Shown here piece after piece: positions 6,650 through 15,624 of a stretch of 64,000 bases of DNA (position 1 is its first letter; each line of letters starts with the position of its first letter). Made by a program: the position numbers and the translations under genes. The DNA is from Curtanaerobium respiraculi (GTDB taxonomy: Bacteria; Actinomycetota; Coriobacteriia; Coriobacteriales; Eggerthellaceae). The notes under the pieces were generated by a model. The model made no database searches. It saw only the letters and a program-made list of their open reading frames with translations, and had not been told where the DNA came from. The stretch lies in assembly GCF_024609215.1 (NCBI RefSeq), contig NZ_JANIPD030000012.1, positions 230,187 to 294,186 of the forward strand. The letters are read 5' to 3'.

Positions 6650-8359
6650 ATGCAGACATATGATGTTTTGATTGTCGGCGCCGGCGGCGCCGGGATGTCG
6701 GCTGCGCTCAACGCCAGCAAGAACCCCGACCTTTCCGTGTGCGTCATCTCGAAAGTGTTCCCCACGCGGTCTCATACCGGTGCGGCGCAGGGCGGAATGA
6801 ACGCCGTGCTGAAGAACCGCGACGCCGAAGATACCATCGAGAGCCACTTTTTCGATACGGTGAAGGGTTCCGACTACCTGGGCGACCAGGACGCCATCGA
6901 GTTCTTCGTCAACGGGATGCCCGGCCTGGTGAGCGAGCTCGAGCACATGGGCGTGCCCTATTCCCGCGACGAGCAGGGGCGCATCGCCCAGCGCCCGTTC
7001 GGCGGGGCAAGCCACCCGCGCTGCTGCTACAGCGCGGACAAGACCGGCCACGTGGTGCTGCACGCACTGTTCGAGAACTGCTTGAAACAGGGCGTGAAGT
7101 TCCTGGACGAGTACAACCTGCTCGATATCGCGACAGGCGAGAACGGCGTCGAAGGGGTCGTGGCGATCGATCTGCGTCGTGGCGAGATCGTCACGTTCCA
7201 GGTGAAGGTCGTCGTCATCGCATCCGGCGGGTTCGGACGCGTGTACTGGACGCGCACGACCAACGCGGTGAACATGACCGGCGACGGCACCGCCGCGTGC
7301 CTGCGCGCCGGCGTTCCCATCAAGGACGCCGAGATGGTGCAGTTCCATCCCACCGGCCTTGCCGGCACCGGCACCCTGCTCTCCGAGGCGTGCCGCGGCG
7401 AGGGCGGCTACCTGATCAACAACAAGGGGGAGCGCTTCATGGAGCGCTATGCTCCCAGCAAGATGGAACTCGGTCCCCGCGACCTGGTCGCCCGTTCCAT
7501 TGAGACCGAGATCAAAGAGGGCCGCGGCTTCGGCGAGGGTATGAAATCCTACGTGTACCTCGACATGCGCCATCTGGGCGCCGATAAGATCCTGGAACGC
7601 CTTCCCCAGGTGCGCGAGCTCGCCCTGAAGTTCGAGGGCGTTGATATGATCACCGACCCCGTGCCCATCCGCCCCTCCAATCATTACATGATGGGCGGAA
7701 TCGACGTCATCGATTACAGAACCTGCGCCACCAAGATCCCCGGCCTGCATGCGGCGGGGGAATGCAGCTGCATCAGCGTGCACGGAGCCAACCGCCTGGG
7801 CGGCAACAGCGTCTCCGAGGTGGTCTTCTTCGGAACGCAGGCCGGAAAGGCGGCGGCTGCGGAAGCTCCCACGCGCCAATTAGGCGGCACCCAACGACTC
7901 GACGACCTGCAGAAGCAGTGGGCGGCGGAGTTCGACCGCATGCGCAAGAAGACCAGCGGCACGTCCATCTTCGCGATTCGCGACAAGATGGCCGAGACCA
8001 TGTGGAACGACGTGGGCATTTTCCGCACCGGCGAGAAAATGGAGGAAGCCGAGAAGATCGTCGACGAATGCCTGGAGGCGTACAAGGACGCCTACATCGG
8101 CGATGACTCGAAGATCTACAACGAGGCGTTCATGAACTACGTGGAGGTGGGCAATGTGCTCGCCATCGCAAAATGCGTATGCATGGGAGCCATCGCCCGC
8201 AAGGAGAGCCGCGGTTCCCATTCGCGCCAGGATTACCCCGAACGCGATGACAAGAACTTCCTCGCTCATTCCCTCGTGAGCCTCGAGGACGGTGCGTTCA
8301 AGTTGGATTGGCGTCCCGTGGTCGTGACCAAATTCCAGCCGGAAGCGAGGACCTACTAA
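6650..8359 (+). CDS. frdA: Fumarate reductase / succinate dehydrogenase flavoprotein subunit
   Basis: This 569-residue flavoprotein begins with the FAD Rossmann motif YDVLIVGAGGAGMSAALNA. The histidine expected to bind FAD covalently is in TRSHTGAAQGGM, and the active-site arginine is in LGPRDLVARSI. The capping-domain segment FHPTGLAGTGTLLSEACRGE is also present. There is no Tat signal, so the active site faces the cytoplasm. The enzyme would reduce fumarate to succinate as the end of an anaerobic electron transport chain. Its stop codon overlaps the start of frdB by one base (TAATG). Confidence 0.93.
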   Translation: MQTYDVLIVGAGGAGMSAALNASKNPDLSVCVISKVFPTRSHTGAAQGGMNAVLKNRDAEDTIESHFFDTVKGSDYLGDQDAIEFFVNGMPGLVSELEHMGVPYSRDEQGRIAQRPFGGASHPRCCYSADKTGHVVLHALFENCLKQGVKFLDEYNLLDIATGENGVEGVVAIDLRRGEIVTFQVKVVVIASGGFGRVYWTRTTNAVNMTGDGTAACLRAGVPIKDAEMVQFHPTGLAGTGTLLSEACRGEGGYLINNKGERFMERYAPSKMELGPRDLVARSIETEIKEGRGFGEGMKSYVYLDMRHLGADKILERLPQVRELALKFEGVDMITDPVPIRPSNHYMMGGIDVIDYRTCATKIPGLHAAGECSCISVHGANRLGGNSVSEVVFFGTQAGKAAAAEAPTRQLGGTQRLDDLQKQWAAEFDRMRKKTSGTSIFAIRDKMAETMWNDVGIFRTGEKMEEAEKIVDECLEAYKDAYIGDDSKIYNEAFMNYVEVGNVLAIAKCVCMGAIARKESRGSHSRQDYPERDDKNFLAHSLVSLEDGAFKLDWRPVVVTKFQPEARTY

Positions 8360-9303
8360 TGGAGACGATCGTTTTCAACATCAAGCGCTTCGACGGGAAA
8401 CGCTCCTGGACGCAGCGCTACACCTTCCCCTATGAGACGAACACCCTGTTGGGGTGCCTGACGAAGATTCGCGAGGAGCAAGATCCCACGCTCAACTTCA
8501 TGAGCGCATGCCGCCACGGCATCTGCGGCAGCTGCGCCATCCAAGTGAACGGCAGCGCCTACCTCGCGTGCGAGACGCAGCTGGACGACCTGCGCAAGAC
8601 TTACGAGACCGACGAGTTCGTAATCGAACCGTTGAACAACTTCACCGTCACGCGCGATCTGGTGGTCCAATTCGAGGACAAGGCCGAGCAGATGAAGAAG
8701 ATCATGCCCTGGATGTGCGAGCGCGAGGGTCGCGCCGACAACACCCAGAGCCCCCGAGATTTCGCGAAGTACTCCAAGGCAACCGACTGCGTGCTGTGCG
8801 GTAGCTGCGCCTCCGAGTGCCGCGAGCTCGCCTTCGACGATGGCACGTACCTGGCTCCGTTCATGATGAACAAAGCCTACCGCTTCATCGCGGACAGCCG
8901 CGACGGCGCCTCGGAAGAGCGCGTCATGGCGGTGTTGGACAACAATCTGTGGAAATGCATCCACTGCCAGCAATGCACGAGCAAGTGCCCCAAGGAAATC
9001 CCCATCGCGGAGGAGATCTCGTTCATCCGCCGCATGGTGCTGGAAATGGGCGAAACCAAGAGCCTGGGCGCGAAGCACGCGTACGTCTTCTATAACAACG
9101 CCCATGACAAGGGCATGCTCGACGAGATGCAGCTCGCCGTCAAGACCGAGGGCCTCATGGCGAACGCGAAGAACCGCGTTCCCTTCGCGGTGCGCATGGT
9201 CACGTCCGGGAAGCTCAACCCGTTCCACCATGTGAAGGCCGTGAATGGGATCGAGGGCGTGCGCACGCTGTTCGAATACGCGAAAACGATGAAGGAGGAC
9301 TAG
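8359..9303 (+). CDS. frdB: Fumarate reductase / succinate dehydrogenase iron-sulfur subunit
   Basis: This 314-residue protein carries three iron-sulfur centres. The [2Fe-2S] ligands lie in SACRHGICGSCAIQVNG with a later Cys in YLACETQ. The ferredoxin-like domain has CVLCGSCASEC and CIHCQQCTSKCPKE. It is longer than the usual 230-250 residues, with an extra C-terminal helical region of about 70 residues, as in subunits that pair with a CCG-domain anchor. The start at 8359 overlaps the stop of frdA; the longer upstream frame lies inside frdA and is rejected. Confidence 0.93.
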   Translation: METIVFNIKRFDGKRSWTQRYTFPYETNTLLGCLTKIREEQDPTLNFMSACRHGICGSCAIQVNGSAYLACETQLDDLRKTYETDEFVIEPLNNFTVTRDLVVQFEDKAEQMKKIMPWMCEREGRADNTQSPRDFAKYSKATDCVLCGSCASECRELAFDDGTYLAPFMMNKAYRFIADSRDGASEERVMAVLDNNLWKCIHCQQCTSKCPKEIPIAEEISFIRRMVLEMGETKSLGAKHAYVFYNNAHDKGMLDEMQLAVKTEGLMANAKNRVPFAVRMVTSGKLNPFHHVKAVNGIEGVRTLFEYAKTMKED

Positions 9304-9305
9304 CC

Positions 9306-10199
9306 ATGGCAGGGAAGCAACTCCGTTACGCTTTCTTCCCCGGGTGCACGTTGGAATCGGCGGTGGCGGAACTGAAGGTCGCCACTGAACTGACCTGCAA
9401 GAAGCTGGGCATCGAATTGGTGGAGATCGATGGCTGGACGTGCTGCGGCGCCTCCCAGATCCAGGACATCGATGCCAACGTCGGCCTGTTGATCAACGCC
9501 CGCAACATCGCGCTCGCCGAGAAGCAGGGGTTCGACAAGATCCTGACCGTGTGCAACACCTGCACGCTCATGCTGCGCAACGCGAAGAGGCAACTTGACG
9601 AGAACCCCGAGCTGAAGGCGAAGGTCAACGAGGGTCTCGCGAAGATCGGCCTGGAGTACCGAGGCACCGCCGAGATCACGCATTATCTATGGGTGCTCGT
9701 CGAGGATTACGGCTTGGAGAAGCTGGCATCGAAGGTCAGCCGCCCGCTTCGCGATATGAAGGTTGCCAACTTCTACGGCTGCCATATCCTGCTCCCCCCG
9801 AAGATCATGGGGTTCGAGGACGAGCGCAACCCCCGCAGCATGGAGATGCTCGCGGAGGCGTGCGGCGCGCGGAGCATCGACTTCGAGCAGCGGTTGGGGT
9901 GCTGCGGCTTCCATTCCATCTACCCGGCGGAAGTGGAGGCGGAGAAATCGTGCGGAGCCATCGAGTTGGTTGCGCGCAAGCAGGGCGCCGATTGCGTCGT
10001 AACCCCCTGCCCGCTGTGCCATATGGCGCTCGACATGTGGCAGGCCGACTCCCAGAAGTACTACAAGGAAGACATCACCATGCCGATCATCCATGTGCCT
10101 CAGCTCGTGGGTCTGGCGCTGGGTTTCAGCCCGCAGGAGATGTCGATCAACCATCATATCGTCAGCGCGATGCCGATGCTGAAGAAGAAGCTTGCATAA
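9306..10199 (+). CDS. CCG-domain subunit (SdhE/HdrB-like) of class E fumarate reductase
   Basis: This 297-residue protein has two CCG domains. The first carries FFPGCTLES, WTCCGAS and CNTCTLML; the second carries FYGCHILLPP, LGCCGFHS and CPLCHMALDM. Such proteins bind a non-cubane iron-sulfur cluster in heterodisulfide reductase HdrB and in the class E succinate dehydrogenases and fumarate reductases (SdhE, MfrE). They stand in for the hydrophobic SdhC/SdhD anchors. No haem anchor gene is present here, which fits class E. The gene begins three bases after frdB and closes the operon. How the complex meets the menaquinone pool is inferred from the family. Confidence 0.9.
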   Translation: MAGKQLRYAFFPGCTLESAVAELKVATELTCKKLGIELVEIDGWTCCGASQIQDIDANVGLLINARNIALAEKQGFDKILTVCNTCTLMLRNAKRQLDENPELKAKVNEGLAKIGLEYRGTAEITHYLWVLVEDYGLEKLASKVSRPLRDMKVANFYGCHILLPPKIMGFEDERNPRSMEMLAEACGARSIDFEQRLGCCGFHSIYPAEVEAEKSCGAIELVARKQGADCVVTPCPLCHMALDMWQADSQKYYKEDITMPIIHVPQLVGLALGFSPQEMSINHHIVSAMPMLKKKLA

Positions 10200-10268
10200 G
10201 GCGATCGGGGCCGCCACGCTTCTCGCGATGCGGCGGCCCCGCCGAACATTCGCAAGGGGATGATATCC

Positions 10269-10763
10269 ATGGCCGATATGCACGACAAAGAGGCGTTTCG
10301 GGAAACCGTCGATGAGCTGCGCCAGCATATGGAAGAGGAAGGCGAGCTGGATGAGCCGTTTTCCGGGGAGGCCATCGAGGCGTTCATGAGCTTGCCGGTG
10401 AAGCTGACGCGGAAACCGGGCGATACGCGCTATTTCGCGGTCCCATCGAACGAGGATTGGATTCACGATGCGCTTGACGAGGTGCAGATCATCCCGGGCG
10501 TGCTTTACGCCTCGGACGAGCCGTTCATCGCCGAATCGCTCGATTTGACCGGGTATTTCCAGGCGGACGATACCGGTGCCTGGGTGGCGGTGGTATCGGG
10601 CGAGGTGCCTGTGGATGCGGACGCCGACGATGCGGACTGGCAATCCGACCTGCTCGGGTTCCCGGAAATCGTCCGGCAATACGAGGAGGCCCTGGTCGAT
10701 CCCCGCTATCGGCACCTGATCGAGCAAGCGGCCATGGAACGCGCTGCGAGAGGCGCGATGTAA
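10269..10763 (+). CDS. Hypothetical acidic protein (164 aa)
   Basis: Soluble and very acidic, this protein starts MADMHDKEAFRETVDELRQH and contains the segments LDLTGYFQADDTGAWVAVVS and GFPEIVRQYEEALVDPRYRH. No catalytic motif or membrane segment is visible and I do not recognise the family. AAGGGG sits nine bases before ATG 10269. An in-frame ATG at 10260 directly abuts that site and is less likely. The gene lies between the fumarate reductase operon and larA, 40 bases before the latter, so it may be co-transcribed with larA. Confidence 0.65.
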   Translation: MADMHDKEAFRETVDELRQHMEEEGELDEPFSGEAIEAFMSLPVKLTRKPGDTRYFAVPSNEDWIHDALDEVQIIPGVLYASDEPFIAESLDLTGYFQADDTGAWVAVVSGEVPVDADADDADWQSDLLGFPEIVRQYEEALVDPRYRHLIEQAAMERAARGAM

Positions 10764-10779
10764 TTCGGGGAAATGTACA

Positions 10780-10796
10780 GTACAATACCTGGAGGA
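10780..10796 (+). promoter_or_regulatory. Possible -10 box and ribosome binding site for larA
   Basis: TACAAT at 10780-10785 lies just ahead of the strong binding site GGAGGAG, which is about 8 bases before the larA start. A -35 element is not clear. Confidence 0.4.
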
Positions 10797-10803
10797 GCAG
10801 TCC

Positions 10804-12057
10804 ATGAAGATAGAAGTTGGATACGACAATACCGTGCAAACCTGCGAGATCGCAGGCAAGAACCTCATGGGGATCATGAAGGCCAATGATGTCGTGTACG
10901 ATCTCGTCGGTACGGAGGAGGTCGAGCGCGCTCTGGCCGACCCCATCGAAAGCGCACGCCTGAGCCGGATCGTCAAACCCGGCGAGAAGGTCGCCATCAT
11001 CTCGAGCGATATCACCCGCCCCATCCCCACATGGGAGGTTCTTCCCCCCGTGCTTGACGAGCTGTATGCCGCTGGCGTCGCGAAAGAGGACGTGTCCCTG
11101 GTGTTGGCGCTGGGCAGCCATCGCAAGCATACCGAGGACGAGAAGAAGCGCCTTGCCGGCGCGCGCGCCTATGGCGAGATCCTCGTCATCGATTCCCTCG
11201 ACGAGGAGATGGTATCGTTCGGGAAGACCAAGGCGGGCACCCCCATCGACATCAACAAAACCGTGGCCGAGGCGGACCGCCGCATTCTCTTGGGGAACGT
11301 CGAATACCATTATTTCGCCGGATATTCGGGCGGCGTGAAAGCGATCATGCCGGGTGTGTCCACGCCCGATGCCATCGCATGCAACCATTCGCTCATGGTC
11401 GACCCCTTGGCGTGCGCGGGCAACCTTGAGACCAATCCCGTGCGCATCGACATCGAGGAGGCCGGCGCACGCGTGGGGGCCGATTTCATCGTCAACGTCG
11501 TGTTGGACGAAGAGAAGCGCATCATCCGGGCGTGCGCCGGGCATCCCGTGGCGGCGCATCGCGCGGCTTGCAGATTCCTCGATACGCTGTACCGCATCGA
11601 CATCCCGCACCGCGCCGATATCGTCATCGATTCGCAGGGCGGCTCGCCGAAGGACCTCAACCTCTATCAAACGCAGAAAGCACTGGACAATTCGAAATAC
11701 GCGGTGAAGACCGGCGGCGTCGTCATACTCGTGGGCTGCTGCAAAGAGGGTCTGGGCAACAAGAACTTCCAGGATTGGATGCACGAGGCCGAGCAGCCGC
11801 AGGATGTGATCGACCATCTGAAGCGCGAATTCAAGCTGGGCGGCCACAAGGCCAGCGCGGTCGCGAAGATCCAGGTGCTCGCCGATGTGTATCTGGTCAG
11901 CGACCTCGATCCCGAGCTCGCACGGGACTGCTTCTTCACCCCGTTCGCGAATCTGCAGGACGCCTACGACGCCGCACTTGGTAAGATGGATGCCGATGCA
12001 CAGGTGCTTGTGATGCCGCACGGCGGGTCGACCGTCCCCCACGTCGCCGGGGAATAA
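10804..12057 (+). CDS. larA: Nickel-pincer lactate racemase family protein LarA
   Basis: This 417-residue protein matches LarA (DUF2088). The N-terminal domain has SSDITRPIP and the active-site histidine in ALGSHRKHT. The histidine and the cofactor-anchoring lysine are in EYHYFAGYSGGVKAIMPG, and a further ligand histidine is in ACNHSLMVDP. LarA interconverts D- and L-2-hydroxy acids with a nickel pincer nucleotide bound to that lysine. The LarB/C/E cofactor genes are not in this window and must lie elsewhere. Relatives act on substrates other than lactate, such as malate, phenyllactate or short-chain aliphatic hydroxy acids, so specificity is open. A dicarboxylate context would make malate interesting. 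Confidence 0.87.
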   Translation: MKIEVGYDNTVQTCEIAGKNLMGIMKANDVVYDLVGTEEVERALADPIESARLSRIVKPGEKVAIISSDITRPIPTWEVLPPVLDELYAAGVAKEDVSLVLALGSHRKHTEDEKKRLAGARAYGEILVIDSLDEEMVSFGKTKAGTPIDINKTVAEADRRILLGNVEYHYFAGYSGGVKAIMPGVSTPDAIACNHSLMVDPLACAGNLETNPVRIDIEEAGARVGADFIVNVVLDEEKRIIRACAGHPVAAHRAACRFLDTLYRIDIPHRADIVIDSQGGSPKDLNLYQTQKALDNSKYAVKTGGVVILVGCCKEGLGNKNFQDWMHEAEQPQDVIDHLKREFKLGGHKASAVAKIQVLADVYLVSDLDPELARDCFFTPFANLQDAYDAALGKMDADAQVLVMPHGGSTVPHVAGE

Positions 12058-12063
12058 CCCGCC

Positions 12064-13868
12064 ATGCCGACATACACTCCGGCGGGAGCCGCGCATTCAC
12101 GCGGCGCGGGGGCGCTTGCCTGGGGAAGGAGCTTCTTGCTTCGAAAGACCGGTCTGAATGAGCGTTCCCTTACATTCGTCTGCGCGAGTTTGGGGCTGGC
12201 CCTGATGTTCTCGGGCATATGGCTGGGCGATGCCCAATTCGTGAAGGCGATCAACGTCGACCAGCCCGTACTGGCGATGCGTCTCTTCTCCGCGGCCATC
12301 TACGGCATATTCCTGCTCTCCGTGAGCATGCGCCTGAGAAAGCGCACCATGGTGCTGCTGACGTTCTTCGGCGGGGCTTCGCTTATCGGCTTGGTGGGCT
12401 ATCTTGCCGCGCTGCTCATCGTGTTCGCATGGCACCCCGACGATTCCGGTATGCTCCTCTTCGGTTTCGGCCTGTCGAAGCTGATGGGGGCTCCCTTGTC
12501 CGTGGGGCTCGTGTGCGTCTTCTCGCAGCTGGACCGCGCGGATGGGTTCAGGGCTTCCGTCATCGGCATGCTCGGCGCGTTCCTCTGCTATTCGGGTTTG
12601 GAAGAGTTCGCTTTGGTCGGGCGCCTCCCGATGAATGTCGATGCCTCAATCGCCATGCTGTTGCTGATGGTCGCCTGCGCCTTGGGCATGCTGGGGATGA
12701 ACGACACCGTGAAGAATTCGGTGGATCCCGACGAGGCGGGCGTGGTGACCGGCAACGTCGTGCGGCGCCCCCTGCGCCAAGTGGTCACGCCGGGCGTGAT
12801 CATCATGATGCTCGTCTCGGCGATGATGCTCGGGTATTTGCGAAGCGCCTTCGCCGGGCTGGACGTTCATATGCAGCCGTCGGCGGTGGCGGGCATCGTA
12901 ACGCTGCTCGTCGTCGCATTCCTCTGGCGCGGCATGCGCTTGTCCCATGTGTTCAACACCGCGATCGTGCTGGTGGGCGTGGGGGTGCTTCTATCTCCGG
13001 TGATCAATGCGATTTCTCCCAACGCGGATGCGATCATATGCAATCTTGCCACCGCGCTGTTCGAAGTGGTCACGTGGTCGCTTGTCGTATGGACGGCCCA
13101 TAACAGCATCGAGTTGCTCTCGGCGGCAACCGGGATGAGGTTCCTGACCACCACGGCCACCTTCTGGGCATGATCGCGGTGTTCGTGGGAGGCGTCGTGG
13201 GGCCGGGGGATTCCGTTCCGCTGACCGCGGGGATGATCCTCATATTCATATACATCGCAACGCTGCTGTATTTCCTGAGCAACCCCCTGAAGGCCGCTCC
13301 GCTGATGAGCGATTACGAAACCGAAGCCCGTTTGAGCCAAATGCCGCCCGCAATCGGCGCCACGGCGAGGGAGGAACCTGCCGGGGATGCGCCGGAAGAT
13401 GTATCCGAAGGCGATGCGGTTCCCGCCGAGCACGAGTCCGCCGAGGCGGAGGTCGTCGCCCGGTATTGGGACCAACCCTGCCAAACGATCGCCGATACCT
13501 ATAAGCTCACCCCGCGCGAGCTGGATGTTCTGAAGGAGATCGCCCGCGGATACACGCTGGCGACCATGGAGGAGCACCTGTTCATTTCCCGCAACACCAT
13601 GAAGATGCATATGCGGCATATCTACACCAAGCTTGACACCCACAACCGGCAGGATGTCATCGATATGGTGGAGACGATGGGCCAGCTTCGGGGGTTTCCG
13701 GCTTTTCCGCCCACAACCGGCAGGATGTCATCGATATGGTGGAGACGGTCCGATCGCAGCAGCAGAAGTGAGCGGTCGCACGCCTCTCGGTTGATTTCCC
13801 ATCGAGCGGCAGGTCCCGTTCTCGTGTCCCCAAGGGTGTTTTTTACGTTTCTCCAGTTCAAATCATAA
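12064..13868 (+). pseudogene. Broken membrane-bound LuxR-type regulator (12-TM plus HTH)
   Basis: The first frame (12064-13173) encodes about ten hydrophobic helices after a short Gly/Ala-rich start and ends FLTTTATFWA. The second frame (13170-13868, overlapping by ATGA) continues with two more helices, an acidic linker and a LuxR-type HTH (KLTPRELDVLKEIARGY, EEHLFISRNTMKMHMRHIY). Coriobacterial relatives carry both parts in one protein, so a frameshift near 13,165 is likely, although ATGA coupling could allow two polypeptides. A second lesion is a 71-base insertion (13677-13747) after HNRQDVIDMVET. The undisrupted tail is still readable behind it as VETVRSQQQK with a stop at 13769-13771. The altered frame instead runs on to 13868. 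Confidence 0.7.
13639..13747 (+). repeat. 38-bp duplication around a solo copy of the dispersed repeat
   Basis: The 38 bases 13639-13676 (starting CCCACAACCGGCAGGATG) recur exactly at 13710-13747. Between them lie 33 bases that contain GGCCAGCTTCGGGGGTTTCC, a copy of the repeat found in clusters at 1810-2080 and 26,720-27,022. The arrangement looks like an insertion with duplication of the target. It destroys the original 3' end of the regulator gene. Confidence 0.9.
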
Positions 13869-13877
13869 AACACCCTT
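13832..13877. promoter_or_regulatory. Inverted repeat between regulator and transporter
   Basis: AAGGGTGTTTT (13832-13842) and AAAACACCCTT (13867-13877) are perfect 11-bp inverted repeats, with T runs inside. They may form a terminator for the regulator or an operator for the transporter that starts at 13938. Confidence 0.5.
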
Positions 13878-13937
13878 CCGGTGCGTTTCGAAGTCCTGCC
13901 CCGTTGCCTAGCATGTTCCCATATCGAAGGAGGGCAT

Positions 13938-15484
13938 ATGCGACATTCGATGCGGGAGATGGGGCCCGGCGCGCAAGAGGCGTTCGACCGGAAGAGGAAA
14001 TCCTTGGGCATCGTGCTGGGCCCGCTCCTCGCCCTCGCCATCTTGGCCTGCCCCATTGCCGGGCTCCAGCGGGATGCGCATATGCTGCTTGCGATAATGG
14101 CCCTGGTCTGCACATGGTGGATCACCGAGCCGATCCCCATTCCCGTGACGTCGCTGCTCGGCCCCGTGCTGTGCGTGGTCTCAGGCGTGTCCAGCGCCCC
14201 CTCGGCGCTCGCGTCCTTCGCGAATCCCATGATCTTCCTGTTCATGGGCGGTTTCATGTTGGCGGCCGCCATGACAAGGCACGGGCTCGATCGACGGTTC
14301 GCCTACGCGCTGCTTTCCACCAAATGGGTGGGTTCGAACCCGCGGCGCATCTTCCTGACGATCGGCGTGGCGACCGCGCTCTGCTCGGGGTGGATTTCGA
14401 ATACCGCGACGGCTGCGATGATGCTCCCCATCGCGCTCGGGCTGCTCGACGCCCTGCGGGAGATGTTCGCGGCGAACGGACGCGCCATCGATTTGAAGAC
14501 GTATAAATATGCAACCGGTCTGATGCTGATCACCGCGTATTCCGCCTCCATTGGCGGCGTCCTCACGCCCATAGGCACCCCGCCGAACCTGATCATGGTC
14601 GGCTTCTTGGAAACGATGGCGAACGTCCACATCTCGTTCTTCGAATGGATGGTGTGGGGATTTGCCGCCATGGCCGCCTATTTCGCCATCGCGGTGTTCG
14701 TGGTGTACCGCATGTTCCCCGCAGATGTCACTTCGATCGAGGGCGCCGATGCGATTATCGCCCGCCGCCGCGCGGAACTGGGCCCGTGGACCCAGGGCCA
14801 GCGGAACGCACTGCTCGCCTTCGCGGTGGCGGTCGCCCTCTGGATCGCCCCCGGGCTTCTCAGCCTGATATTCGGGTCTGAGAGCAGCCAGGTGAGCATA
14901 TGCAACGCCCTCTTCCCCGAATCCGTCGCCGCCCTCATCGCCGCCCTCATGCTGTTCTTCCTGCCGACGAAGGACGAGCGGGGCGCGCGCGTTCCCACGC
15001 TGCCTTGGAAGGACGCGGTGGAAGGGGTCGATTGGGGCACGTTGATCCTGTTCGGCGGCGGCCTTTCGCTGGGGAGCATGATGTATGCGACGGGCTTGTC
15101 GGAATGGGTGGGCGCGAGCATCGTCGGCATGCTGGGCGGAGCGCCGACCGAAGTGGCCATCAGGCGACCTTCTGCGTGCTCGCGTTGCTGATGAGCGAGT
15201 TGACGTCCCATACGGCGGCGACGAACATGGTTGGGCCGCTTGCCATCACCACGGCGATTGCCGCGGGAATGAGCCCCGTGCCCGTCGCGGTAGGGGTGGC
15301 GCTTTCCGCGTCGCTGGGGTTCATGCTCCCGGTTTCGACGCCGCCGAACGCCATCGTGTACGCGAGCGGCTACATCCCGATCACCAAGATGATCAAGGCG
15401 GGATTCGTGATCGACCTCGTCGGCATTGCCGCCGTGACCATCCCGCTCGTGCTTTTGGTGGTCAGCGTAGTCGTCGCTTTGTGA
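13938..15484 (+). pseudogene. SLC13/DASS dicarboxylate transporter with a frameshift
   Basis: The frame from ATG 13938 (GAAGGAGGG upstream) encodes a SLC13/NadC-type transporter. It has TWWITEPIPIPVTSLLGP, SGWISNTATAAMMLP and GGVLTPIGTPPNLIMVG, and is open to 15191. Homology then jumps frame near 15,165: the reading continues ATFCVLALLMSELTSHTAAT, LGFMLPVSTPPNAIVYASGY and ends VVSVVVAL at 15484. Together they give about 515 residues, the normal length. In SLC13 proteins two SNT-like signatures bind sodium and carboxylate; the second here reads SHT. Either a true single-base lesion or a sequencing error splits it. The substrate is probably succinate, malate or fumarate. Confidence 0.8.
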
Positions 15485-15624
15485 CGGGCGGTTGGCTGGG
15501 CGATACGGTCCCGCCGCGTTCCGCGTGGCTTCCCCGCATGCTCATCGGGGCGGAAGGATGAGTTCCCGATCGGCCAAAAGGCCCATGCCGCGCGTTCTCC
15601 CCGAGCTCCTGTCGCAGCGGGCCG

